Positions 25,908 to 34,185 of a DNA stretch of 64,000 nt are shown here, in pieces (positions within the stretch are counted from its first letter, which is position 1; each line of letters begins with the position of its first letter). The notes beneath the pieces are model-generated. The model saw only the letters and a program-made list of their open reading frames with translations, made no database searches and was not told where the DNA came from. The translations under genes and the position numbers were made by a program. This stretch comes from JAVDCA01 sp963819385 (GTDB lineage Bacteria > Pseudomonadota > Alphaproteobacteria > Rhizobiales > Xanthobacteraceae), in contig CAWFVV010000006.1 in assembly GCA_963819385.1 (NCBI GenBank), positions 2,666,001 through 2,730,000 on the forward strand, written 5' to 3'.

Positions 25908-27570
25908 ATTGCGGGATCACCGGCAGCAGCAGATACGACGGCTTGTCGCCGCCCGCATAGACCGTGTTCGTCCCGGTATTGTAGTCGGCGTGATAGTGCA
26001 GGTAGCCCGCGCTGCCGGCGCCGTCGCGCGGCTGCACGTCGAGGCGGATGCGGTGGCCTTTCTTGAACACCATCGAGGTCGGCCAGATCTCGATCTGCAC
26101 CTCGACGATCTCGCCGGGTTTCAGATAGAGCCGGCGCCGATGCCGGTGATACGGCCGGTACGGCAGCGACAGATCCGGATCGAGCTCGCGGTGCGAGACG
26201 CGCAGCCAGCCCTTGGCGACCGGCACCGGCGCGCCCTGCTGGCCGGTCTCCATCACCTCGTTGCCGTCGGTATCGAAATTTCGCAGGGTGAGGAACAGAT
26301 CCATGTCCTCGGTCGCGCTCGACACCCAGATGTTCGCCATCAGCGGGCCGGTGACCTCGAGGTCGGCCGGCAGCGGCGGGGTCTGCAGCGCGATACCCAT
26401 GCCGGGCTTGATGCCGCCGCCCATCACCTGCGAGGACGCCGCCGAGGTTGATCCCATGGTGCCGAGGTTAAAGGACTGATAGGTGCGTGAGGCGGTCGTC
26501 GCCGGATTGTTCTCGACGAGATCGGCGCTGTCAGCTGCCGACAGGTCGAAATAGAGCTTGGTCCACGTCGTGCGCGCGAGCGGCCATTCGTTCTCGTGGC
26601 GCCACTCGATCTCGTCGCGGCCCTTGCGGATCGCGAGCTTGACGGGCGGCTCGTCCATCACGCCGTTGTCGATGCCCTTGAGCCAGTAATCGAGGAAGCG
26701 CAGCTGATCGCGTCTCCCCTCCTCCGTATAGAACGGATGCACGTGCGAGCCGGTGTGGATGCGCAGCTTCTTGTGCTTCGAGGCCGCGCGCATGAACGCT
26801 TCGGTGTTGCCGCGCAGGTGCAGGCCGAAGCCGGTCCAGTTGCCGACCGTGAGCATCGGCACCGTGATGCGGTCCCACTGTGCCTGCGCTCCCGCGAGCG
26901 CGCCGCTGTCGAGGTTGTTGCGCAGCCAGAGGTGCATGGTGTTGACCTGCCAGCCGTCCGGCTGCTGGCGCGAAGCGCGGCCGAGCATGTGGTGCATCAG
27001 GTGCGCCGTGACCCAGTTGGTCATGAACACGTTCAGCAGGCCGCCGTGGTAGAGCGCATCGCGGTAGATGTCGGCGAAGCCTTCCCACGGGATGATGGCG
27101 GCGAGCGAGGGCGGCTGCAGGTTGGCGACGAACCACTGATTGATCGCATAGTAGGAGATGCCGTTGAGACCGACCTTGCCGTTGCACCAGGGCTGCGCGG
27201 CCGCCCATTCGATCGCGTCGTAGAAGTCGATGGCTTCTTGCAGCGACCACGGCTCGCACTGGCCCGGCGACTTGCCGCTGCCGCGCCCGTCGACGCGCAC
27301 ACACGCATAACCCTGCGGCACCCACCATTCGGGATTGACGGTCTCCCAGTTCATCAGGTCGTTGGGCTTCTCCTCGAGCGTGGCGGGCGGCACCCACACC
27401 TTGTCCTTCTGGTAGGGGCCGAGGTTGAGGATCGCGGGGAATTTTCCGGCGGCATCGGGGCGGATGACGTCCGCCTTGAGCCTCGCACCGTCGCGCATCG
27501 GCACGTCGACGTCGCGATCGAGGAGGAGGGCGTAGTTGGCGGCGGCGGTGGTCGTGACCTGGACGTTCAT
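25903..27570 (-). CDS. CocE/NonD family hydrolase (X-Pro dipeptidyl-peptidase-like)
   Basis: 555 residues. An alpha/beta-hydrolase domain carries VRVDGRGSGKSPG and the nucleophile motif GISYYAINQW (Ser). A beta-rich C-terminal domain (from about residue 330: VTGPLMANIWVSSATEDMDLF) matches the CocE/NonD C-terminal jelly-roll. Family members are esterases, acylases or Xaa-Pro peptidases. There is no signal peptide. The stop codon lies inside a family A palindrome. Neighbours are a cupin and the gamma-glutamyltransferase in the same direction. Substrate unknown. Confidence 0.9.
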   Translation of the reverse strand: MNVQVTTTAAANYALLLDRDVDVPMRDGARLKADVIRPDAAGKFPAILNLGPYQKDKVWVPPATLEEKPNDLMNWETVNPEWWVPQGYACVRVDGRGSGKSPGQCEPWSLQEAIDFYDAIEWAAAQPWCNGKVGLNGISYYAINQWFVANLQPPSLAAIIPWEGFADIYRDALYHGGLLNVFMTNWVTAHLMHHMLGRASRQQPDGWQVNTMHLWLRNNLDSGALAGAQAQWDRITVPMLTVGNWTGFGLHLRGNTEAFMRAASKHKKLRIHTGSHVHPFYTEEGRRDQLRFLDYWLKGIDNGVMDEPPVKLAIRKGRDEIEWRHENEWPLARTTWTKLYFDLSAADSADLVENNPATTASRTYQSFNLGTMGSTSAASSQVMGGGIKPGMGIALQTPPLPADLEVTGPLMANIWVSSATEDMDLFLTLRNFDTDGNEVMETGQQGAPVPVAKGWLRVSHRELDPDLSLPYRPYHRHRRRLYLKPGEIVEVQIEIWPTSMVFKKGHRIRLDVQPRDGAGSAGYLHYHADYNTGTNTVYAGGDKPSYLLLPVIPQS

Positions 27571-27599
27571 GGATTCATCGCTCGCTCATGAGCCAAACC

Positions 27600-27704
27600 C
27601 GTCATCCTGAGGCGCGAGCGTAGCGAGCCTCGAAGGATGAGCGGCCGGTGCGGGGGCCGTCGCCCTTCGAGGGCCGCGCTTCGCGCGGCCACCTCAGGGT
27701 GACG
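27600..27704. repeat. Family B palindromic element (CATCCTGAGG type)
   Basis: CGTCATCCTGAGG at the left pairs with CCTCAGGGTGACG at the right. Inner segments GCCTCGAAGGATGAG and GCCCTTCGAGGGC and a hairpin GGCCGCGC TTC GCGCGGCC fill the middle. Located between the cupin and CocE genes. Shorter relatives lie at 35714-35759 and 58887-58930. Confidence 0.8.
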
Positions 27705-27735
27705 GGGACAGGTTTGTCCTGTTGCTACCTTCGAC

Positions 27736-28134
27736 TCACGCCGCCTTGATGCCTTGCAGGCTGTGCGAGGCATCCTTGCAGGTGAAGAACACGACGTCGG
27801 CGTCGGGCGTTGCCTGGCCGGAATGCATCACGTTGGACGGGATGTAGACCAGCGAGCCGGGCTTGGCCTCCACCTTCTTGCCGCCGACGTCGGCGACGAA
27901 GGTGCCTTCGAGGATGTAGATCCATTGCTCATTGGGATGCGAATGCGCCGCGGCGCCGGTGCCGGCCGGCATGCGCATCAAGGCGACGATCATGCGGTCG
28001 CCCTCGACGCAGGAGCCGTTGGCGGTCGAGTAATCGGGGCCGCCGAGGATGTGGTTCACCTTGGCGAGGTCGAAGAGATATTCGCCGGGGCCGGCGCGCT
28101 TGGCGCCGGGCGTGCGGGCGGCTTGCTCGGGCAT
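27736..28134 (-). CDS. Cupin domain-containing protein
   Basis: 132-residue single cupin. Motif 1 reads AAHSHPNEQWIYILEGTF with His, His and Gln/Glu positions. Motif 2 reads PGSLVYIPSNVMHSG with a His. Cupins of this size bind a metal and act as dioxygenases, isomerases or sensors. It is flanked by palindromes on both sides and lies downstream of the intradiol dioxygenase in the same direction. The start ATG at 28134 has an AGAGGAAA site (reverse strand) 6 bases upstream. Function not assigned. Confidence 0.85.
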   Translation of the reverse strand: MPEQAARTPGAKRAGPGEYLFDLAKVNHILGGPDYSTANGSCVEGDRMIVALMRMPAGTGAAAHSHPNEQWIYILEGTFVADVGGKKVEAKPGSLVYIPSNVMHSGQATPDADVVFFTCKDASHSLQGIKAA

Positions 28135-28180
28135 TGGTGGTTTCCTCTGGAGTCTGGCGGCTCTTGCGTGGCGGATCTTG

Positions 28181-28276
28181 CGTAGGATGGGTTAGGCGCG
28201 CAGCGCCGTAACCCATCGGCGGAGTCTCGGCTTGCGATTCAGCCGATGGGTTTCGCTTCGCTCAACCCATCCTACG
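28181..28276. repeat. Family A palindrome, copy 2 (divergent left arm)
   Basis: Right arm (28243-28276) is the standard sequence ending AACCCATCCTACG. The left arm (28181-28219) has the variant core GGGTTAGGCGCGCAGCGCCG, so pairing is good only near the ends. Between the dioxygenase and the cupin genes. Confidence 0.8.
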
Positions 28277-28284
28277 AGGCAGCG

Positions 28285-29163
28285 TTATGCCGCGGCAGCC
28301 TTGGCGGCGGCTTTTTGCAGCACGAAGTCGTAGTTGATGACGTAGAACGGCGTGTCGACCTTCTCGCCGTTCGGCGCGACGCCGGCGGGCTGCTTCACGA
28401 AGTCGACGATCAGCGGCTCTTTCACGCCGTAGACGACGTCGGTCTCAATGTAGGGGCAACCGCGCTGGAAAAGGTGCGTGACGACGCGGTGATAGCCCGG
28501 CGACTCCAGGCAGAAATGGATGTGCGCGGGCCGCATGTGCGAGATGTCGGTCTTCTGCATCAGCTCGCCGACCGGCCCGTCCATCGGAATGGTGTAGCCG
28601 ATCGGCGCCACCGTGCGGATCACGTAGGAGCCGTCCGGCTGGCTGCGATAGAGGCCGCGCATCCACGGCTCGGTCACGTCGCGCTGCGACTCGTAGAGGC
28701 CCTCGCCGTCGGTCTGCCACAGGTCGAGCGTGGCGCCCCCGACCGCCCTGCCGTCGAGGTCGCGCACCTTGCCGACAACAAAGCACGGGATGCCGGGCGC
28801 GCCCTTCGCCATGTCGCCGCCGTCGGCGATCGCCGGCGCATTTGGCACGTGGAACGGGCCCTCGACGGTCGTCGGCGTCGCGCCGCTGTCCAGCCGGTGG
28901 TTGATGGCGTCGACCAGCATGCTCACGCCCATCACGTCGGAGAACAGGATCACCTCCTGGCGCTTCTCGTCCGACATTTTCCCGGCGCGGGTGACGAAAT
29001 CGATCGCCGCCGCCCATTCGGCCTCGGTCAGCTCGACGTCGCGCACGAAGGCATGCAGGTGCTTGATCATCGACTGCATGATCTGCTTGAGGCGCGGATT
29101 GGGAACGTCCTGCCAGCGCTGCAGCACGACGTCGGTGAGGTTCTTCTCGTTCACGTAGGGCAT
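28285..29163 (-). CDS. Intradiol ring-cleavage dioxygenase (catechol/hydroxyquinol 1,2-dioxygenase type)
   Basis: 292 residues. The N-terminal helical domain (residues about 1-100) is the dimerisation region of catechol-type 1,2-dioxygenases. The catalytic domain has LDLWQTDGEGLYES and RSQPDGSYVIRTV, containing candidate Tyr ligands, and MRPAHIHF with the two His ligands of the non-haem Fe(III). The enzyme opens catechol-like rings to muconate-type diacids. Start 29163 is set by a GGGAGAG site. It begins 22 bases after the MetE-like gene and is cotranscribed with it. Hydroxyquinol and catechol forms cannot be separated by eye. Confidence 0.9.
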   Translation of the reverse strand: MPYVNEKNLTDVVLQRWQDVPNPRLKQIMQSMIKHLHAFVRDVELTEAEWAAAIDFVTRAGKMSDEKRQEVILFSDVMGVSMLVDAINHRLDSGATPTTVEGPFHVPNAPAIADGGDMAKGAPGIPCFVVGKVRDLDGRAVGGATLDLWQTDGEGLYESQRDVTEPWMRGLYRSQPDGSYVIRTVAPIGYTIPMDGPVGELMQKTDISHMRPAHIHFCLESPGYHRVVTHLFQRGCPYIETDVVYGVKEPLIVDFVKQPAGVAPNGEKVDTPFYVINYDFVLQKAAAKAAAA

Positions 29164-29185
29164 CGCGGTCTCTCCCTGGAATTTC

Positions 29186-30211
29186 TCAGGCGTTCTCAAG
29201 CTCTCGGCGCACGATGGCGGCGCCGTCGACCATGGCCCTCATCTTAGCGAAAGCGACCGGCCTTGGCAGGTATTTCATGCCGCAGTCCGGGGCGATCACG
29301 ATCCGCTCGGCCGGCACGTGCGGCAGGGCGGCGCGGATGCGGGAAGCAACGAGAGCGGGCGTCTCGACCGTCATGTCGGAGAGGTCGATCACGCCGAGGA
29401 TGATGTCCTTCGACGGCAGCTTCTTCAGGATCGCGAGATCCAGCTTGGGCTGCGCGGCCTCCACCGAGATCTGCTTCGCAGCCGAGGCGTCGAGCTCCGC
29501 GAGAAACGAATAGCCGCTCGGCTTGTCGTGCACGACGGCGGCGTAGCCGAAGCAGAGATGCACCGCGACCGTGCCGGAGACACCCTCGAGCGCGCGGTTG
29601 AGCACCTTCACGCCGTATTGCCGCGCCTTGTCGGGATGCTGCTGCATCCACGGCTCGTCGATCTGCACGACGTCGGCGCCGGCCGCAAACAGGTCCTTGA
29701 TCTCGCCGTTGACGGCGGCCGCGTAATCCATCGCCATGGCGATCGGGTCGCCGTAGAAATCGTCCTGCGCCTGCATCGCCATCGTGAAGGGGCCCGGCAC
29801 GGTCGCCTTGACCTTGCGATCCGTGTTGGCGCGCAGCAACTCGACGTCGCGCACCTCGACGGGGCGGCGGCGGGTGATCTTCCCGCTGATGCGCGGCACC
29901 GGAATGGGCTTGCCGCTGCGATTGAGCGTCGAGCCCGGGTTGTCGATGTCGACGCCGTCGAGCGCGGTGGCAAAGCGGTTAGAGTAGCTCTCGCGGCGCT
30001 GCTCGCCGTCGGTAATGATGTCGAGCCCGGCGCGCTCCTGGTCGCGGATCGCGAGCAGGGTCGCGTCGTCCTGCGCGGCCTCGAGGCGCGCGTCGTCGAT
30101 GAGCCAGAGATCGGTCGCGCGCAGCCGCGGCACTTGCTTCGATAGCTTCGGCCGGTCGATCAGCCACTCGGGCTGCGGATAGGAGCCGACCAGGCAGGTG
30201 GGGAAGAGCAT
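29186..30211 (-). CDS. Cobalamin-independent methionine synthase-like protein (MetE C-terminal domain type)
   Basis: 341 residues, equal to the catalytic C-terminal barrel of MetE without the N-terminal half. LVGSYPQPEWL at the start, ITDGEQRRESY, QIDEPWMQ, and zinc-ligand segments HLCFGY (His, Cys) and PDCGMKY (Cys) are present. Short core proteins of this type move a methyl group to or from a thiol, and their physiological methyl donor is often unknown. Start 30211 follows GGAGTG. Cotranscription with a ring-cleavage dioxygenase suggests a role in removing methyl groups from an aromatic growth substrate, but this is inference. Confidence 0.87.
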   Translation of the reverse strand: MLFPTCLVGSYPQPEWLIDRPKLSKQVPRLRATDLWLIDDARLEAAQDDATLLAIRDQERAGLDIITDGEQRRESYSNRFATALDGVDIDNPGSTLNRSGKPIPVPRISGKITRRRPVEVRDVELLRANTDRKVKATVPGPFTMAMQAQDDFYGDPIAMAMDYAAAVNGEIKDLFAAGADVVQIDEPWMQQHPDKARQYGVKVLNRALEGVSGTVAVHLCFGYAAVVHDKPSGYSFLAELDASAAKQISVEAAQPKLDLAILKKLPSKDIILGVIDLSDMTVETPALVASRIRAALPHVPAERIVIAPDCGMKYLPRPVAFAKMRAMVDGAAIVRRELENA

Positions 30212-30238
30212 GCGGAGCACTCCGGCTCGCCTCCATGC

Positions 30239-30332
30239 CGTCATCGCCGGGCTTGTCCCGGCGATCCCGATTATGAAGGCACGGTCAGTGCGTACCTAAG
30301 CGTGATGCGCGGGACAAGCCCGCGCATCACGG
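30239..30332. repeat. Family E-related double hairpin
   Basis: CGCCGGGCTTGTCCCGGCG (self-pairing) and GTGATGCGCGGGACAAGCCC with partner GCGCATCAC. Both contain the GGGACAAGCCC core of family E. Located between the receptor and MetE-like genes. Confidence 0.75.
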
Positions 30333-30352
30333 CAGAATATCGCTCGGCCGCC

Positions 30353-31276
30353 CTACCCTGCCCACTCTTTCGTAAACTGTGTCGCTACGGCCTGCTCGTA
30401 GGGCAGCTGCCCCTTGAGGATGCCGACGTCGCGGGCGAATTGGGCCATGCCGGCGACGAAATCGGGCGAAATGGTGGGATCGTAATAAGGGCCGTCGCGG
30501 CGGATCAGCTCGGCGATCAGCTCGGCCTCGGACGGCGGGAAGAGCTTCTTGCCGATGCCGGTCGCGAGCGTCGGGTCCTGCTTGAGGGCGCGTTGCGTCT
30601 TCACCAGCGCGCGCACCGCGGCGGCAGCGACATCCGGCTTCTCGGCGATGAGCTTGTCGGTCGCGGCGATCGACGCCATCGTGTAGTTGAAGCAGGGCTT
30701 CGGCCCGTCGCCGCGGCGCACGTCGAGCACCATGGTGCCGACGCCACGGCGCACCGCGACCTCGGCGCCCATGCCGTTCGCCCAGAAGCCGTCGATCTTG
30801 CGCTCCTCCATGGCGCGCGCCGCCGTGACGCCGAAATTGACGCCGGCGCCCTGCATGCCGGGCACCGGCGCGATCTTCACCTGGTCGCGGACGAGATCGA
30901 TGCCGGCTTCTTGCAATAGCCGGCGCAGACCGACGTCGACCCAGGGCGCGGCGCCAATGGTCTTGCCTTTTACGGCGGAGATATCGCCGCGCGTGGCACC
31001 GAAATCCTTGTGCAGGATCAGGAACCAGTACATGCCCTGCGCCTGCGCGCCGAGCAGCTTCACGCCGTGGAATCCCGGAAAGGCCGCGAGCGCCGAATGG
31101 GCTGAGCCGCCGACGAAATCCACCGCGCCGTCGCGCAGCGCCGCGTAGCTCTTGTCGACCGGATAGATCATCTCCAGCGAGACATCGAGGCCCTCGTCGC
31201 GAAAGCAGCCGAGCTCGATCGCGGCGATCGCCGGAAAGTACGAGTTGGAGATCATGTCCGGGATGGCGAGCTTCAT
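30353..31276 (-). CDS. ABC transporter substrate-binding-like protein (NitT/TauT, NMT1 type) without a signal peptide
   Basis: 307 residues. PAIAAIELGCFRDEGLDVSL and VDFVGGSAHSALAAFPG are the N-terminal lobe of NMT1/THI5/SsuA-like receptors; DISAVKGKTIGAAPWVDVG follows. The protein begins MKLAIPDMISNSYFPA, directly at the first strand of the mature fold. Upstream in-frame codons to 31333 are a translated palindrome, not a signal sequence. So it is either cytoplasmic or its true start is missed. No permease or ATPase of this type is nearby. Located between an amidase and the MetE-like gene. Confidence 0.82.
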   Translation of the reverse strand: MKLAIPDMISNSYFPAIAAIELGCFRDEGLDVSLEMIYPVDKSYAALRDGAVDFVGGSAHSALAAFPGFHGVKLLGAQAQGMYWFLILHKDFGATRGDISAVKGKTIGAAPWVDVGLRRLLQEAGIDLVRDQVKIAPVPGMQGAGVNFGVTAARAMEERKIDGFWANGMGAEVAVRRGVGTMVLDVRRGDGPKPCFNYTMASIAATDKLIAEKPDVAAAAVRALVKTQRALKQDPTLATGIGKKLFPPSEAELIAELIRRDGPYYDPTISPDFVAGMAQFARDVGILKGQLPYEQAVATQFTKEWAG

Positions 31277-31302
31277 GGCGAGATCATCCTCTTGCTCGGT
31301 TT

Positions 31303-31391
31303 CGTAGGATGGGTTGAGCGAAGCGAAACCCATCGCTTTTTCACGGCGGATGCATAAGTGATGGGTTTCGCTTCGCTCAACCCATCCTACG
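31303..31391. repeat. Family A palindrome, copy 3
   Basis: Left 31303-31335 begins CGTAGGATGGGTTGAGCGAA. Right 31360-31391 is its reverse complement. Lies between the stop of the amidase (31394) and the start of the receptor-like gene. Confidence 0.95.
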
Positions 31392-31393
31392 CG

Positions 31394-32728
31394 TCAGACC
31401 AATGTCTTCTCGATCCACGCCGCGGCGGCGAACGTATCCGCATCACGGTGCTCGAAGCCCGGCACCTGCAGGCCGAGTGGCAGGCCCTCGTCGCGGAAGA
31501 GCGGCAGCGAGATCGACGGGATGCCGAGATAGGACGTGTGCACCGTGCAGGCGGCCTCGCCGGTCCAATTGAGGCCGACAGGTGCGGCGGCGGGCGCCGA
31601 CAGGCTCAGCGTCGCCGGCATGTCGGCGGCGAGCGCGGCGTAGAGGGCGCGCGCGCGGGCGCGCTCGCCGATCAGCGCGCGATACTCCTCGATGGTCATC
31701 GTCTCGGCCTGCTTGAGGCGCTCGAGCGCCGGCTCGCTGAGCTTCGACGCATCGCGGTTGCGATAGGTGTTGAGCGGCCAGCGCGACTCCCAGGCATTGA
31801 TGTCGGCCGAGCGCTTGCGCGCGGCTGCAATGGCGTCCTCGACGGCTGCCACCTTCGGGTCGTTCGCACGCGTGCGGATCTCGACGCCGGCGGCCGCGAG
31901 GCGCTTGAGCGCACCTTCCATGCCCTGCTTGGCGCCCGGCGAGGCCATGGCCCAGCCGGCCGTCTCGATGAAGGCAAGGCGCGAGGGCTTCTGCGCGGCC
32001 GGCGCGCTTGCGGGCCCGAAGAGGCCCGGGAATCCGGGGTCGCCGCCGGCGCGGCTCGCGATCTCGTAGGCGACCTGCCAGGCCTCGGCGAGCGTCGCCG
32101 CGATCGTGCCGGTGCTGCTCTGGCTGAGATAGTCGTAGCTGCCGCCGCGGTTGATCGCGCCGACCGTCGGGCGGAAGCCATAGCAGCCGCAATAGCTCGC
32201 CGGCCGGATGGTCGAGCCGATCACCTGGGTGCCGAGCGCCACGCTGAGAATCCCGGCCGCGACCGCGGCGGCGGAGCCGCTCGACGAGCCGCCGGGCGTG
32301 CGGGTCAGGTCCCACGGATTGCGCGTGCCGCGCGCCGTCGTCGCGGCAAACTCGGTGGTGACGGTCTTGCCGACGACGACCGCGCCGGCCTCGCGCAGCG
32401 CCGCGACCGCGGCGGCATCGCGCCCGGTGCGATAGCCGACGAACAGCGGCGAGCCCTGCTCGGTCGGCATGTCGAAGGTCTCGATGATGTCCTTGATGCC
32501 GACCGGCATGCCGTCGATCGGCGACAACGGCTTGCCGTCGCGCCAGCGTTTGGTCGCGGCATCGGCGGCCGCGCGGGCGCCATCGAGGTTGAGGGCGACG
32601 AAGGCGCCGATCTTCGGCTCCCAGGTGTCGAGCGCGGCGAGGCAGCGCTCGAGGAAGTCGCGCGGCGAGTCCTTGCCTGCCGCGAAGGCGGAGGTCGCCG
32701 AAAGATACGGGCGCATCACGGGAGTCAT
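31394..32728 (-). CDS. Amidase (amidase signature family)
   Basis: 444 residues. The catalytic triad of the family is visible: Lys in PVGIKDIIE, cis-Ser in TPGGSSSGSAAAVAAG, and nucleophile Ser in TQVIGSTIRPAS. Members hydrolyse linear amides or transfer ammonia. The nucleophile loop reads VIGSTIRPA rather than the common TGGSIRIPA. The start ATG follows AAAGGTAA. It stops 3 bases from a family A palindrome. A second amidase lies at 34186-35544 on the other strand, so amide breakdown is a theme of the region. Confidence 0.9.
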   Translation of the reverse strand: MTPVMRPYLSATSAFAAGKDSPRDFLERCLAALDTWEPKIGAFVALNLDGARAAADAATKRWRDGKPLSPIDGMPVGIKDIIETFDMPTEQGSPLFVGYRTGRDAAAVAALREAGAVVVGKTVTTEFAATTARGTRNPWDLTRTPGGSSSGSAAAVAAGILSVALGTQVIGSTIRPASYCGCYGFRPTVGAINRGGSYDYLSQSSTGTIAATLAEAWQVAYEIASRAGGDPGFPGLFGPASAPAAQKPSRLAFIETAGWAMASPGAKQGMEGALKRLAAAGVEIRTRANDPKVAAVEDAIAAARKRSADINAWESRWPLNTYRNRDASKLSEPALERLKQAETMTIEEYRALIGERARARALYAALAADMPATLSLSAPAAAPVGLNWTGEAACTVHTSYLGIPSISLPLFRDEGLPLGLQVPGFEHRDADTFAAAAWIEKTLV

Positions 32729-32751
32729 GATTTACCTTTGAATATGAGGAG

Positions 32752-32807
32752 GCGCCCCCTCACCCCCGCACCCTCTCCCCCTAAAGGGGGAGAGGGGGCG
32801 CGGGCGC
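32752..32807. repeat. Family G palindromic element, short copy
   Basis: CCCTCTCCCCC TAAA GGGGGAGAGGG hairpin with flanking GCGCCCCCTC and GGGGGCGCGGGCGC. Between the cupin and amidase genes. Confidence 0.85.
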
Positions 32808-32831
32808 CGTGCCGGATGACATTGGAGCGCG

Positions 32832-33221
32832 CTAAGCCTTCTTGCTTTCGTCGTAGTAGTGGATCTCGTAGAGCATGCAGCCTTGCTCGGACTTGAATGG
32901 CCCATGATGGACGCCGGGCGGGCGGCACGCGTAGGTCGGGGCCTGGAAGGCCTCGCCGCCCTGGCCCTGGGCGTCGTTGCCGACCGTGAGATCGCCCGTG
33001 AGGAGATAGACCTCCTCCCAATGGTCGTGCACGAACGGCGACGTGGTGTAGACGCCGGGATCGAACTTCAACAGCCGGGTGCGGCCGCCCATCTTGCGTG
33101 TCTCGTCGAGATCGCTGGCGAGGATCTTCTGCTTGATGCCGGACGGATAGCCGGGCGGGGTCGCCCAGCCGGAACTCATGTCCACCTTGTGGAATTCGAG
33201 ATGCGGCTTGTTCATCGGCAT
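32832..33221 (-). CDS. Cupin domain-containing protein
   Basis: 129 residues. VHDHWEEVYLLTGDLTVG (His, His, Glu) and CRPPGVHHGPF (His) form the two cupin motifs. The GAGGAGAG site a few bases upstream supports ATG 33221. Sequence around LEFHKVDMSSGWATPPGYPS is shared with acetylacetone-cleaving-enzyme-like cupins, but I cannot confirm that activity. It lies 20 bases after the DUF2848 gene and is probably cotranscribed. Confidence 0.84.
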   Translation of the reverse strand: MPMNKPHLEFHKVDMSSGWATPPGYPSGIKQKILASDLDETRKMGGRTRLLKFDPGVYTTSPFVHDHWEEVYLLTGDLTVGNDAQGQGGEAFQAPTYACRPPGVHHGPFKSEQGCMLYEIHYYDESKKA

Positions 33222-33241
33222 GGTTCAGCTCTCCTCATTCC

Positions 33242-33934
33242 TCATCCCAAAATCGGCAGCGCGCGTGCCGCATAGGCGTGCGCGATCTTGCGCTGCCTGA
33301 CCGGATCCTCGAGCTCGAACGCGAAATGCGTGGTCGCCCGCACGCCGCCCTTGGCGGCCAGAGTGCCGCAGAACATCATCGTATTCTCGGCGAGGCGGCC
33401 GTCCTTGGTGTAGCGGGAGATCAGATCGCGCGGATCGATCATCGCGGCGACCGGGCCCTCCTGGTAGAGCACGCGCGCGCCGCCCTCGGTCACGTGCGCG
33501 CGCAGGATCAGCTTGTCCCAGTGCGGCGCGACCTCGTCGAACGCCCAGAAGACGGACGCGAGCGGCTTGTCGCACATCTGCTTCGACACCGTGACGCCAT
33601 AGGTCTCGACTGCGCGGTCGGTGTGGTCCGAGCCGGTGCCGACCCACATCCGCCCGCCATGCTGCAGCAGCACGAACTCGACCTCGCCGCCGGAGGTGTC
33701 GCCCACCACCTCGATCTCGGCGTCGGTGGTCAAGCGGGCGGCCGAGACCCGGTAGAAGATCGGCGTCGAGGCGGGCCGCTTCACGCCGATGCTCTCCAGC
33801 TCGCGGATATGCTTCTCGACCGCCGCCGCATCGCGGCCGGTCCAGCCGGCCACCACGGCGTCGTCGATTACCACATCGCGGGACGTGGAATTGCCGTTAT
33901 CGATGAGGGTCAGGTGGAGGATGCGGCGTGGCAC
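33242..33934 (-). CDS. DUF2848 family protein
   Basis: About 230 residues. HLTLIDNGNSTSRDVVIDDAVVAGWTGRD at the start, FVLLQHGGRMWVGTGSDHTD in the middle and ATTHFAFELEDPVRQRKIAH near the end are typical of DUF2848, a family in the fumarylacetoacetase-like fold often found next to amidase and hydrolase genes. A GTG at 33934 gives the usual family length. An ATG at 34033 would add 33 residues that do not resemble the family. It is the first gene of the long minus-strand run. Enzymatic role unknown. Confidence 0.8.
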   Translation of the reverse strand: MPRRILHLTLIDNGNSTSRDVVIDDAVVAGWTGRDAAAVEKHIRELESIGVKRPASTPIFYRVSAARLTTDAEIEVVGDTSGGEVEFVLLQHGGRMWVGTGSDHTDRAVETYGVTVSKQMCDKPLASVFWAFDEVAPHWDKLILRAHVTEGGARVLYQEGPVAAMIDPRDLISRYTKDGRLAENTMMFCGTLAAKGGVRATTHFAFELEDPVRQRKIAHAYAARALPILG

Positions 33935-34185
33935 GCGGGTTCCCGGCGGTTGAGGAGGAATTGAGGCGAACGGCCTGACGTTATCAGCCGGCCCCCCTGG
34001 GACAAAATCCGAAACGGCTTGAAATTTCAACATGGCACCGTATTCAGGTCTTGGTCGAATCGGCCGCCGCGGGCGGCCATCACGTTTGGCGCAGTCTTGT
34101 CGGCCGGCCGCCGCCCCGGATCAACGTCCGGGGCAAGCCTTCTGCCCGAGACCTGCGCCGGCCCCGAGGGGAGGCCGCCACATCC

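Noticed and set aside
31276..31333. Upstream start giving MGFASLNPSYE for the receptor-like protein
   Set aside because: These residues are the translation of a family A palindrome and recur at 60633 and elsewhere.
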